This document shows positions 18,141 to 25,508 of a DNA stretch of 28,846 bases, piece after piece. The number at the start of each line of letters is the position of its first letter. Position 1 is the stretch's first letter. This DNA is from a virus. Both the position numbers and the translations under genes were made by a program. The notes beneath the pieces are model-generated. The model saw only the letters and a list, made by a program, of their open reading frames with translations. It had not been told where the DNA came from and made no database searches. The stretch covers positions 1 through 28,846 of IMG/VR virus record IMGVR_UViG_3300006192_000025, one strand, 5' to 3'.

Positions 18141-19508
18141 CAATTTCTGTTGCAATATAACCGTTTCCGTTATATTTCTATCATCTCTGATAGTTACTGA
18201 TGACAATTCAGTAATGAAATTCAGACTATATCTTTAACTCTTGTATACTGTTACCATATATAAGAGTAGCAGGTGCTTTGTTACACTTGTAACTCATGGA
18301 TTTTCTCCATGGCATGTTAATGCTGATACTCGCTTCGTATATTTATATTTCAATAAATATCTTATTTTCAAACCGCCTAGATTCTATCTATTTATATATT
18401 TCTATAAGTGCGGTTGTCTAGCTTTTTCTAGTCGTTGAACCTTCCTCATTTAAACACATATGAGGCTCGGCTGCCATTATAGGATAACCTCTATTTTGTA
18501 ACTTATTACCATCCGATAGGAATTAGCCTATCTGCTCATCTATTAGATTATTGTGTTTTTCTAATAGGGCGGTATTACAAACTTAACGAGAGATTCCCGG
18601 CAATTCTCCTGCTTTTTCTATGTACGTTGCCGCACAAGGGGACACTTAATTGCAGCGTCAAAAATATCTTTTTTTCTTTGCATATATATATTAGCATCAT
18701 CGTACAGATAGTGATAAATAAGAATCATTGCTTCGTCACTTCCTGCTTCTAATGTTGCAATATGAGACCTTTGTTTTAAAATATACAAATTTGTTTTATG
18801 AAGTCGTTTTTGTATCTCTACTAACATTTCTTTTCCGCCTACTATATTAAACGTTGGTTTATTGTTACTAATAGATATACATCCATCGCCATCAAAATAT
18901 CCACGAATAAAATGAGAGATTAAATGATTTGGAACAGAAGTAGGAAAACAACATTTCAATGATTTTCTTTCCGTTACTCCATGACTTATTAAATCTAAGC
19001 ACATTTTTGTTGAGTTTATTTTTAATAACGATACTTCATATTTTTGTTGTATTATTTTATCTTGAATTTTATAACTTGAATTTATGCATTTCTGAAACTT
19101 TTCTAATGTGTTTTTATCTTTTGTTGCTAGATTTATTTGTAGACGATGACTATGTTTGTCCGACCCTCGATACACACATCCGTCAGCCATTATAAATCCT
19201 AGCCAATAAGCTTTATCTTCTGTATTAATAGTTTCAAAGTAAGACTCATCATAGAAATGTTTTCTAGCTCCTTGAGAATCAACGTTTCTTTTAATATTGT
19301 AACAATTCATTAATGATGTTACCGTTTTTACGTTTACTCCATAATATTTTGCTAACTTATTCATAGAATTCATTTCTGCATATTTTTCTTCAAGTTGTTC
19401 TTTTGTTGCAAAGATATTTCTAACTCCAGCCATGATATAACCTCCTAGTATTTTTATTTAATACTATTTTATTATGCATGGTGTGGATTGTCAAGCTGCT
19501 TTCATTTT
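18141..19508 (-). mobile_element. Group I intron interrupting terL, with a homing endonuclease gene in its first loop
   Basis: The minus strand shows group IA-type core elements in order. A P element AATTGCCGGGAA lies at about 18595-18606, an R element GTTCAACGACTAGA at 18427-18440, and an S element AAGATATAGTC at 18224-18234; R and S form P7. Three hairpins follow before exon 2, including one closed by a GAGA tetraloop and an 8-bp one (AATATAAC/GTTATATT), fitting P9-type stems. Exon 1 ends GGGAT, which pairs with GTCCC at 18639-18643 to give the canonical U-G at the 5' splice site. The intron ends in G at 18141, also canonical. The endonuclease gene lies between the 5' splice site and this guide sequence, that is, in the P1 loop. 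Splice sites are predicted, not shown. Confidence 0.85.
18618..19433 (-). CDS. LAGLIDADG homing endonuclease encoded in the terL intron (271 residues)
   Basis: The start is an ATG after CTAGGAGGTTATATC. Residues about 1-50 contain a helix-turn-helix-like segment ('KLAKYYGVNVKTVTSLMN') typical of DNA-binding modules attached to such enzymes. Two LAGLIDADG-type motifs are visible: 'WLGFIMADG' (77-85) and 'FIRGYFDGDG' (175-184), each with an acidic catalytic residue. This is a single-chain enzyme that should cut intronless terL alleles and promote intron spread. Its last codons overlap the ribozyme: the Lys-Cys-Pro-Leu-Val codons contain the GTCCC guide that pairs with exon 1, and the P element follows the stop codon within about 15 bases. 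Family assignment is confident; the target site is inferred. Confidence 0.9.
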   Translation of the reverse strand: MAGVRNIFATKEQLEEKYAEMNSMNKLAKYYGVNVKTVTSLMNCYNIKRNVDSQGARKHFYDESYFETINTEDKAYWLGFIMADGCVYRGSDKHSHRLQINLATKDKNTLEKFQKCINSSYKIQDKIIQQKYEVSLLKINSTKMCLDLISHGVTERKSLKCCFPTSVPNHLISHFIRGYFDGDGCISISNNKPTFNIVGGKEMLVEIQKRLHKTNLYILKQRSHIATLEAGSDEAMILIYHYLYDDANIYMQRKKDIFDAAIKCPLVRQRT

Positions 19509-20642
19509 ATCCCAGTCGACACCAAGAATACGAATATTTTGACCCTGAGTCTTTTTGAGATAGGCTTCTCGTTCGTCTTTTGGCCAGTTGGTAATATACT
19601 TGTGTTTGATTCGAGCGCCTTCGGCAATAGCTTCGTTGATGTATTTCTTTTGATATACACCCATTTCTTCTTCGCCAAATTCAGCCATAACTTCTTGAAT
19701 ATAACGCATTTCAGACAACTCTTCTCGGATATCTTCGAGATAAGTCTGTAGTGTATCCGGATTCGTTTTAAGTAGTTCTTTATTAACATTGGATGGCGCA
19801 TAAATCTCTGTCCACCCATTTCCTTCGCCGACAGTCTGTTCTTCTATCTCATAACCACTGAACATATTGTTTTTAATGTCATGTTGGGTTGGGGTATACT
19901 TCTTAGAGGCATTATTGCACCAACGATAATATTCTTCATGCTTTCCGGATGGGGTCGAGGCACAAATAAGCCGGATTCGTTCCGGAGCTTCATTTCGAAT
20001 ATTAATAATATTAGTAATTTGGTTTGACCCAATATAATCACATTCGTCAAGAATAATAACATCCGCACGTTGTCCACGAGTAGAGTTACCGCCACCAGAA
20101 GAGTTGTTCGCTCCAGCGGTAAGGCCTAAAATATTACTAACAATACCATTGACTGTAAAACAAATATTATGATGAACGTCCCGGGAGATTAATCCTTTTA
20201 ATAAAGGAGAGACTTCAATAAACTGATGAAGTCTCTTAAAGATTAAATCGATTTGAGTTTCATAAGGTGTCGCTATAATAATGTCATATTGTGGATTCGG
20301 GCCTTTGTTGTATTGAGTATAAGCAAACCATAGAATCAATACGCACATGTCGTCTGTTTTCCCAAGCCGACGACCTAACCGAAGGACAAGCTTTTTAGAC
20401 TTTTTACCTTCGGTTAGAATCGCAAATTGATAATCCCGGGCTTCCCAGTCAAGATAAACTTTTGCCCAAAGTACCGGATTATCGGTTACGATGTACTCAA
20501 GGGCTTCGCTTTTGCCCATAGAGTATTGTGACATAACAAAGTTAACTCGTTTATCAAGTTGTTCGTCCATAGGTAATAGTAATTGTATTAAACTGTCAAT
20601 CTCTGAATCACTAAGCTCGATGATTGTATTACTAGCTGCCAT
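19509..20642 (-). CDS. terL: Terminase large subunit, exon 1 (ATPase domain)
   Basis: The ATG at 20642 follows an AGGTG leader and lies 7 bases after the upstream stop. Walker A is 'LRLGRRLGKTDD' (Lys95, Thr96). Walker B is 'DVIILDEC' (Asp199, Glu200). The coupling motif is 'CASTPSGK' (227-234). The exon ends 'RILGVDWD' (Asp376 and Asp378), the first acidic motif of the nuclease. Without splicing, the frame would run only four more codons past exon 1 (K-M-K-A-A) to a TGA at about 19493, giving a protein lacking most of its nuclease. TerL forms the packaging motor on the portal and cuts concatemeric DNA. The joined length of 636 residues is within the family range. The gene follows the cassette of small hydrophobic proteins. 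Confidence 0.9.
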
Positions 20643-20649
20643 GCGACAC

Positions 20650-20883
20650 CTACTTCCTCATTATTTTGGCAAGAGCGAGGCCTGTCCCACTTACGCCAGC
20701 ACCTATTCCCATTCCAATTAAGCCATCTTTGACTCCAACGCCTAGCCCCCCAGCTAATTGCTGAGATACAGGCAGGCCTTGCGCTTCAAGGTTTTCGCTT
20801 TCAGTTAAAGCACCATAAGCCGTTCCGGAAATCGCTCCGGTAGTAAGAGCCGCTTTAAAAATAGGGTGTAATTTCATTTGCAT
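20650..20883 (-). CDS. Small Gly/Ala-rich membrane-type protein (77 residues)
   Basis: The start is an ATG after AGAAAGGAGAACGACT. Two hydrophobic Gly/Ala-rich segments are visible: about residues 9-25 ('FKAALTTGAISGTAYGAL') and about 44-73 ('AGGLGVGVKDGLIGMGIGAG' and on). Small residues at regular spacing resemble glycine-zipper helices that pack in membranes. The protein ends KIMRK, with positive charge. It directly precedes terL. No family is recognised; a holin is conceivable, but the company of similar proteins suggests a minor virion or DNA-ejection role. Confidence 0.75.
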   Translation of the reverse strand: MQMKLHPIFKAALTTGAISGTAYGALTESENLEAQGLPVSQQLAGGLGVGVKDGLIGMGIGAGVSGTGLALAKIMRK

Positions 20884-20897
20884 AGTCGTTCTCCTTT

Positions 20898-21329
20898 CTA
20901 ATATCTGTCCGCACTTCTAAAATAAGTCCGGGCTTCATTTCCAAGCGCTGATTGAATTGCTGTTCCATTATTGCGAATAGCGTTAAGACTTCGCTGACGC
21001 ATGGTGTATCCAGGTTTTGACATTTCAAAATAACCAGAGCCAAAATTACCAGCTCTTGCATATGCATCACCCATTTGTTTCGCTGAATGTTCGCCTGAAG
21101 CACTAAGTAAAGTCCCTCCAACTTGAACAGCGGCAACTGCAATACCCCAACCACCTAAGGCTTCGTACATTACAAATGTTCCAACCGCCTTTGCTACCGA
21201 AATAGCCTGACTATCTCCTTGCTCTCTGGCTGCTTTGTAGTCAGAGACCCCTCCTGCAACATTAATTGCATCGAAAGCTAAAGACATACCTCCTGCGCTT
21301 TTGGCCGCCTTGATTACTTGACTAATCAT
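20898..21329 (-). CDS. Gly/Ala-rich hydrophobic protein, probable minor virion protein (143 residues)
   Basis: The start ATG sits two bases after the upstream stop, with GGAGGTAATTAAAG before it. A hydrophobic stretch of about residues 46-78 ('AVGTFVMYEALGGWGIAVAA' and on) could span a membrane once or form a helical hairpin. The C-terminal part is polar, with a 'TMRQRSLNAIRNNGTAIQSA' segment followed by LGNEA that looks conserved in character. No signal peptide is evident. It belongs to the run of small hydrophobic genes before terL. A role inside the virion is inferred; no family is recognised with confidence. Confidence 0.78.
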   Translation of the reverse strand: MISQVIKAAKSAGGMSLAFDAINVAGGVSDYKAAREQGDSQAISVAKAVGTFVMYEALGGWGIAVAAVQVGGTLLSASGEHSAKQMGDAYARAGNFGSGYFEMSKPGYTMRQRSLNAIRNNGTAIQSALGNEARTYFRSADRY

Positions 21330-21331
21330 CT

Positions 21332-21757
21332 TTAATTACCTCCCATGCCGTACAGTGCGGCTATCATGCCCGGGTTAGCTCCAAAGTCATCGATTTTACT
21401 GGTCAATGATGTATCCTGTAAAGCATCGCCAGCCATTTCAGAGAATGCTTCATAGTCACCACGAGAAGCTCGCTTCATTGCTTCGACTCCCCCGGTGTTA
21501 AAGGCATCGGTCATTCTGGCCATGCCATCACCGTAAGAAATTTCTCCCATTTGGGACTTGGAACTTGTACTGGCCCCGCCTGAGATTAAACTTGCAGTAG
21601 TCATGACACCAACTGCTGCCACTCCACCTTTTAAATTAACTTTTCTAGGCACAAAAATCGAAGATAGACCGCCACCGTTATCTATGTTATTAGGTTGTGT
21701 CATGTTTTTACCAAGCGAACCCAATCCTTTAAGAATCCGTTTCGTCATTCCCGCCAT
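21332..21757 (-). CDS. Gly-rich small protein with one hydrophobic segment (141 residues)
   Basis: The ATG at 21757 overlaps the end of the upstream gene by 29 bases in another frame and has a good Shine-Dalgarno (GGAGGTAATTCCG) inside that gene. A basic N-terminus (MTKRILKGLGSLGKN) is followed by a Gly/Ala-rich hydrophobic segment at about 44-61 ('GGVAAVGVMTTASLISGG'). A soluble Asp/Met/Ala-rich C-terminal part ends in 'GMIAALYGMGGN'. The mix of overlap and matched Shine-Dalgarno implies coupled translation. Function unknown; grouped with the other hydrophobic cassette proteins. Confidence 0.78.
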   Translation of the reverse strand: MAGMTKRILKGLGSLGKNMTQPNNIDNGGGLSSIFVPRKVNLKGGVAAVGVMTTASLISGGASTSSKSQMGEISYGDGMARMTDAFNTGGVEAMKRASRGDYEAFSEMAGDALQDTSLTSKIDDFGANPGMIAALYGMGGN

Positions 21758-22550
21758 CGGAATTACCTCCTTGTACTACTTCTTGTATTAATTCTTCAAC
21801 GACTTCCGCTTGTTCAATTATTTCGCCGTCGTCAGTAAAAGAAATATCGCTAACGTTAATAATCTTATGCGACTTTTCCATTTCTTTAACCTGCTGGAAT
21901 AATTTAATCGCTGCATCGGAAGCTGTTTCGCTGCGTTTATCAGCAGCTTTATCTTTCCGGGTCGAGTTTAATTGATTAAGTATCTTAATCTTTTTGTCCT
22001 GAAGGCTTAATAAAAACTCTGTCTCCGGAGAAACAATCTTGCCATAATAGGGTTGGCATTTTTTATCGATATCTAATAAGGTATCAGCCATGAAGTCCCC
22101 ATTTAAGGCTATTTTGTTTTCAGCCCGAAGCATTTGTATTTCCATGTTAACCAAATCTTTAATAAGTGTAGCGTCAACAAGGTCTTTCGCTTCGATTACG
22201 TCATTAACAACGCTGATTTCAAAATGTTCGCACCACTGGTCGTATCTGGCCAGGATTGCGGCAATCTCCATTGGGCATCGCCGTCCTACTTTTCGCTGGC
22301 GTTTACTGACCATGCATATATCCGTATATACGCAGTCAACGCCTTTACATATAATAGGAACAGAGGCAAACATTCCATGCCTTGATGAATAGGCCCGACT
22401 CATATTGCTGATTTCTTTAACAACAGCAGCATCAATTCCCCATATCGAAGCCGATACCTCGTTGCCCTCTTTCCCGGCTAAGTCCGGGAGTGTATTATCA
22501 ATCCCGAACTCTACTATTTCATTAACATTAATCCCACCAGCTTCATCCAT
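21729..22550 (-). CDS. Four-Cys protein, candidate small terminase or packaging factor (273 residues)
   Basis: The start is an ATG after ACGAGGTGTCCCA. Residues about 60-110 contain Cys68, Cys73, Cys79 and Cys92 in the pattern C-x4-C-x5-C-x12-CPME, followed by helical 'IAAILARYDQWCEHFEI'. This could bind a metal ion. The rest is mostly helix, with an acidic C-terminus rich in Glu, Asp and Gly. From memory, proteins with a similar Cys cluster ending in CPxE are found near terL in other phages and are sometimes called small terminase. No clear helix-turn-helix is visible, so I give this as a possibility only. The gene lies three genes upstream of terL. Confidence 0.8.
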   Translation of the reverse strand: MDEAGGINVNEIVEFGIDNTLPDLAGKEGNEVSASIWGIDAAVVKEISNMSRAYSSRHGMFASVPIICKGVDCVYTDICMVSKRQRKVGRRCPMEIAAILARYDQWCEHFEISVVNDVIEAKDLVDATLIKDLVNMEIQMLRAENKIALNGDFMADTLLDIDKKCQPYYGKIVSPETEFLLSLQDKKIKILNQLNSTRKDKAADKRSETASDAAIKLFQQVKEMEKSHKIINVSDISFTDDGEIIEQAEVVEELIQEVVQGGNSDGGNDETDS

Positions 22551-22565
22551 TGGGACACCTCGTTT

Positions 22566-23129
22566 CTATAGAAATGGAATACCTACGATATTCTTCTGGC
22601 CGTAATTGTCTGTTGTTAGATTTCCACCTGATAAGTAACGACTACCAACAGCAGCGGCTGTATAAGTTCCGGCAGCAGCTGCCATCCGAGTGTGATTTAT
22701 CTTTTTATCCGGAGAGCTAAAGTAAGCCTGTGGATAATTTGCATACTTTTCAAGTTTTGAGGCGCTTTGTAAGACCGTTGAAGCATCTTCACTGTTTAGG
22801 ATGCTGTCAGAATGTTCTTTTGCATTTTTTAAAATGTCCTCAGTTGGATTATCGGTCGCTTTTTTTATCTGCTCAGACACAGAATCAATGGCGCTATGGG
22901 CGTCTTTACCGCTCATTTTACCGGCAATGTCATTAATGACATTTACGTCTACATCATTTGCCTCAAGCGCTTGACGTAAACCTCTTTCAGCCACGGTGTT
23001 CTGATACTTCTGGCTGTTTTTAAGCAAGCCTGCAACAGTGTTTTGTATCTCGCCTTCTGCTGGTTTTAACTTACCAAGTAATGACTCTGCTACTTCCTGG
23101 ATTGTACTTCCCCATGCTTTTCCGTTCAT
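22566..23129 (-). CDS. Helical protein with C-terminal Ala/Gly-rich hydrophobic stretch (187 residues)
   Basis: The start is an ATG after GAAAAGGAGAACCATT. Residues 1-140 are polar and helical ('LLKNSQKYQNTVAERGLRQA'). Residues about 149-162 are 'MAAAAGTYTAAAVG', a short hydrophobic segment, and the C-terminus is polar and hydrophobic (GIPFL). This layout, a soluble N-terminal part and a small-residue hydrophobic tail region, recurs in neighbours at 23919 and 24521. Function unknown; a minor virion or ejection protein is possible. Confidence 0.75.
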   Translation of the reverse strand: MNGKAWGSTIQEVAESLLGKLKPAEGEIQNTVAGLLKNSQKYQNTVAERGLRQALEANDVDVNVINDIAGKMSGKDAHSAIDSVSEQIKKATDNPTEDILKNAKEHSDSILNSEDASTVLQSASKLEKYANYPQAYFSSPDKKINHTRMAAAAGTYTAAAVGSRYLSGGNLTTDNYGQKNIVGIPFL

Positions 23130-23159
23130 AATGGTTCTCCTTTTCTTATTAATTAAAAT

Positions 23160-23510
23160 TTAAACAATACTTTTGCCGCCTCTGTTCCGATAACCTTCTT
23201 CCGGTGTTTTACCATAAACGATTTTGTTTTTCATCTTTTTATAGATATTCCCGTTCGTAAATATATTATTGTTGTCAATAATTGTTCTACCATAAGTGTC
23301 ATATCCGGAAGCAGCCATTTTAGCTTGAGTGTTTACATCTCCAGACGTAAGTGAGTCATAGGTCTGGACTTTTCCACGATACTTTGCTCTTTCTACGTCA
23401 ATTTCGACACGAATTTGTTTAGATAACTCTGCTTTAATTTCGGTATTGCCGAGGGCCGCAACAATAAACTTAACGATTTCCTGACTTAACGCTTGGCCTG
23501 GTATCCACAT
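23160..23510 (-). CDS. Unrecognised small protein (116 residues)
   Basis: The start is an ATG after a strong GAGGAGGT Shine-Dalgarno that also encodes the end of the upstream gene. An N-terminal amphipathic helix ('WIPGQALSQEIVKFIVAALG') is followed by a polar, basic protein with many Lys, Arg and Asn residues ('IYKKMKNKIVYGKTPEEGYR'). There is no membrane segment or catalytic motif. It is the main non-hydrophobic member in the middle of the cassette. Function unknown. Confidence 0.72.
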   Translation of the reverse strand: MWIPGQALSQEIVKFIVAALGNTEIKAELSKQIRVEIDVERAKYRGKVQTYDSLTSGDVNTQAKMAASGYDTYGRTIIDNNNIFTNGNIYKKMKNKIVYGKTPEEGYRNRGGKSIV

Positions 23511-23514
23511 ACGA

Positions 23515-23919
23515 CTACCTCCTCATACCCATCATCATACGGCGCATATCTTGTTCGTCTTCTTCGTGTTGTATTACCGCTCCGACGCCAGCTCCCATGG
23601 TCGCACCCATTACTACGTTTTGATTTTTCCTTAAAAAGTCACCAAATCCAGAATACCTCATTCCGTTTCTGGCATTTTGGCCAGCTACGGCCATTGCGCT
23701 ATTTGCCGCTCCCGGATTAGTATATTGATTTTCATTTCCGCCGAATGTAAAATTGATATCTGGGTCACGAGGGGCTTCACCGTCTACCGTGAATTCGACA
23801 CTATCAACTGTTTGAGGTTTCTTTTTGTTTTTTGGGGCTTGTGGTCTTGCCTTGCGTCCTTGCCATCCGAGCTCTTCGGCTACATCGTCAATAAACTTCC
23901 CAACTGATTTTATCTTCAT
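23515..23919 (-). CDS. Small protein with Gly/Ala-rich hydrophobic segment and Met/Arg-rich tail (134 residues)
   Basis: The start is an ATG after GAGGAGGAAATACA. Residues 1-35 are basic and Pro/Lys-rich. A hydrophobic Gly/Ala segment lies at about 101-116 ('NVVMGATMGAGVGAVIQ'). The tail 'DMRRMMMGMRR' is unusual, partly because its codons form the Shine-Dalgarno of the next gene. It is in the cassette of similar small hydrophobic proteins. Function unknown. Confidence 0.75.
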   Translation of the reverse strand: MKIKSVGKFIDDVAEELGWQGRKARPQAPKNKKKPQTVDSVEFTVDGEAPRDPDINFTFGGNENQYTNPGAANSAMAVAGQNARNGMRYSGFGDFLRKNQNVVMGATMGAGVGAVIQHEEDEQDMRRMMMGMRR

Positions 23920-23936
23920 TGTATTTCCTCCTCTTG

Positions 23937-24521
23937 TTATTCATCGTCATCATCGAATAAATTTGCCCCTAAGACACCAACGCCACCGGCAATACCGGCT
24001 GATATAAACGGATGAGCTTTAACCATGTCAAGAATTCCAGACTTGTCTGGACCAGCAATGTCTTGAGCGTTTTTAAGATTTTCAGCATGAGGTAAATCAT
24101 AAGGTAATGCAACCTCTTGTCGAACTCGCTCAAACTTTTCTTTTTTGGCGCTTGCTCCGCCGACACCTTGTCCATCCTGCTCATAAACAACGCCACCATT
24201 ATCCGCAAGAGGCGTTGGGTCTTTAGGAGGTTTCGTCGCATTAGAGTCTACATTAATCGCTTCATCTACCGCTGAATTTCCACCAGTTCTGGCTTCTTTG
24301 AGTTTTTCTTTGTAGGTCCTGTCAAGATTGACACTATTTTGAACTCTTTGGTCAATTTGCCCGATTCGTTGCCCAGTTTGTTCAGCAATATCACTTACTC
24401 TCTTTTCGACTTCTTCGATACTTCCTGAGTTAGTAAGTCTTTCAATACTGGCTCTTCCTTTCCCCACCATTTTTACGCCTGCTTTTTCAACGCCGCCAAT
24501 TACTTTTTGCACTAAAGCCAT
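23937..24521 (-). CDS. Protein with helical body and C-terminal membrane-type anchor (194 residues)
   Basis: The start is an ATG after AGAGGTGTAGTGAA. Residues about 30-80 form a charged, coiled-coil-like helix ('IEEVEKRVSDIAEQTGQRIG'). The middle is Gly/Asp/Pro-rich and likely disordered. About 170-188 is a single Gly/Ala-rich hydrophobic segment ('PFISAGIAGGVGVLGANLF'), followed only by DDDDE. A soluble head with a C-terminal small-residue anchor fits an inner virion or ejection protein that inserts in the host membrane, but this is inference. Confidence 0.78.
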   Translation of the reverse strand: MALVQKVIGGVEKAGVKMVGKGRASIERLTNSGSIEEVEKRVSDIAEQTGQRIGQIDQRVQNSVNLDRTYKEKLKEARTGGNSAVDEAINVDSNATKPPKDPTPLADNGGVVYEQDGQGVGGASAKKEKFERVRQEVALPYDLPHAENLKNAQDIAGPDKSGILDMVKAHPFISAGIAGGVGVLGANLFDDDDE

Positions 24522-24525
24522 TTCA

Positions 24526-24828
24526 CTACACCTCTACTTGGCAATATTGGTCTTTGATTACCTGATTCATTTTATCCATACATTCTGGGCAGCAGATTCC
24601 AGGGTTTTCTTTACGCCGGATAAAGTATTGACCACAACATTGCGGACAAATTACTTTTTTGTCTTTACGGTTATCCATATTGTACTTGGGAATGCTGTTT
24701 TCGTTTCGAATACGTTGGACACTTACTCGGTTATACTTAATAACATCGGCAATTTCGCTGTCTCTAAGTCCTTCTTCCTGAGATAAGCGTCGTATTTCGT
24801 TAACTATAATTGGACTGGTTGAACTCAT
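24526..24828 (-). CDS. Small HTH plus zinc-ribbon protein (100 residues)
   Basis: The start is an ATG after AAGGAGGAAATTAAA. Residues about 8-45 look like a helix-turn-helix ('LRDSEIADVIKYNRVSVQRI'). Residues 61-83 hold two Cys knuckles, CPQC (61-64) and CCPEC (79-83), typical of a zinc ribbon. This suggests a DNA-binding protein. It could be a late-gene regulator, or a terminase small subunit if DNA recognition for packaging lies here. It is second in the leftward cluster. Motifs are visible; the role is open. Confidence 0.82.
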   Translation of the reverse strand: MSSTSPIIVNEIRRLSQEEGLRDSEIADVIKYNRVSVQRIRNENSIPKYNMDNRKDKKVICPQCCGQYFIRRKENPGICCPECMDKMNQVIKDQYCQVEV

Positions 24829-24850
24829 TTTAATTTCCTCCTTACTTTAA

Positions 24851-25033
24851 TTACTGACCCAATTGATTCTTGGCAATCTGTTCGGCCAGCCTTTTATTAC
24901 GCTCCATCATATCGTCATTCAAGCTATTTAACATGTCGTTGATATTATCTTGCGACCCATTGGTGGCTTCTCGGGCCGTATTTTTTACAGCCTCGGCCGC
25001 CTTTCCGGTTCCTTTTTTTAAAAAACTAAACAT
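24851..25033 (-). CDS. Small charged protein, first gene of the leftward cluster (60 residues)
   Basis: The ATG at 25033 follows AAAGGGGG at a longer than usual spacing. The protein is 'MFSFLKKGTGKAAEAVKN' and a polar, helical remainder with no membrane segment. It would be the first gene transcribed from the candidate leftward promoter at about 25100. Because it is short and its Shine-Dalgarno spacing is poor, the gene call is moderate. Function unknown. Confidence 0.62.
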   Translation of the reverse strand: MFSFLKKGTGKAAEAVKNTAREATNGSQDNINDMLNSLNDDMMERNKRLAEQIAKNQLGQ

Positions 25034-25070
25034 CTATATCCGCTACCCCCTTTATGCCTTAAAACGCTTG

Positions 25071-25094
25071 TATCATAAGTGCTAACTTATGATA
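25071..25094. promoter_or_regulatory. Palindrome overlapping the candidate leftward promoter (operator candidate)
   Basis: TATCATAAG and CTTATGATA form perfect 9-bp arms around six bases. It overlaps the presumed -10 and start region of the leftward promoter, a position that suits a dimeric repressor or activator site. A hairpin in the 5' leader is an alternative. Confidence 0.55.
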
Positions 25095-25120
25095 TACCTG
25101 ATTTTATAAGATATTTGTAA
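25091..25120 (-). promoter_or_regulatory. Candidate promoter for the leftward structural cluster
   Basis: On the minus strand TTACAA is followed 18 bases later by TATATC, an approximate -35/-10 pair, about 60 bases upstream of the first leftward start codon. The region is the only long gap before the cluster. The match to consensus is modest. Confidence 0.35.
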
Positions 25121-25261
25121 CATATCTCTGCTTTTCCTTCGAGTTGGCTTCACAGATTTTCTGTAACATGATGTTGCAAGGCGTATTGTTCGGGAAAAAT
25201 TATGTATATATTTTTTTTGAACAGGGGCTTAATTTTTATTTATATATATTTTTGTGCGAAC

Positions 25262-25307
25262 AAAAAAAAAGAACGAAGGGACTTTTAGTTCCGCTCGTTC
25301 TTTTTTT
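25262..25307. terminator. Bidirectional intrinsic terminator in the divergent region
   Basis: GAACGA (25271-25276) pairs with TCGTTC (25295-25300), with an inner GGGAC/GTTCC stem and a TTTTA loop. Nine A's precede and seven T's follow, so each strand has a U-run after its stem. It sits between two divergent transcription units and would insulate them, or stop short transcripts from either side. Confidence 0.75.
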
Positions 25308-25353
25308 CGGTAACAGGTTTACAGATGTTAATTATTCTGAAAAGGAGTTTTTT

Positions 25354-25386
25354 ATGTGCAGATATTTATGTACAAGATTATTATAG
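25354..25386 (+). CDS. Possible 10-codon leader peptide
   Basis: AAAAGGAG precedes an ATG by the ideal distance, and the frame reads MCRYLCTRLL then TAG. The ribosome binding site is as good as those of real genes, but the ORF is tiny. It could be a leader peptide or a decoy. It lies downstream of the bidirectional terminator, on the way to the rightward gene at 25594. Confidence 0.3.
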   Translation: MCRYLCTRLL

Positions 25387-25508
25387 TTTATTTATTTATT
25401 AATTGCAATAGGTTTTTATTGGGAGGTTTGGATTAAATTTTTCGTATAGAGTATTTTATAGATATATTTTTCCCGGCGACCTACTTATAAATATTAATAG
25501 TATTCTTT

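Noticed and set aside
18141-18206. ATG at 18206 as the start of a separate terminase gene
   Set aside because: The 22 codons before KYSAATNM are the P9-type hairpins of the intron, and no Shine-Dalgarno precedes the ATG.
25144-25386. 80-codon plus-strand frame
   Set aside because: It runs through the bidirectional terminator hairpin and is rich in Phe/Leu/Tyr from AT-rich sequence; only the last 10 codons have a Shine-Dalgarno.
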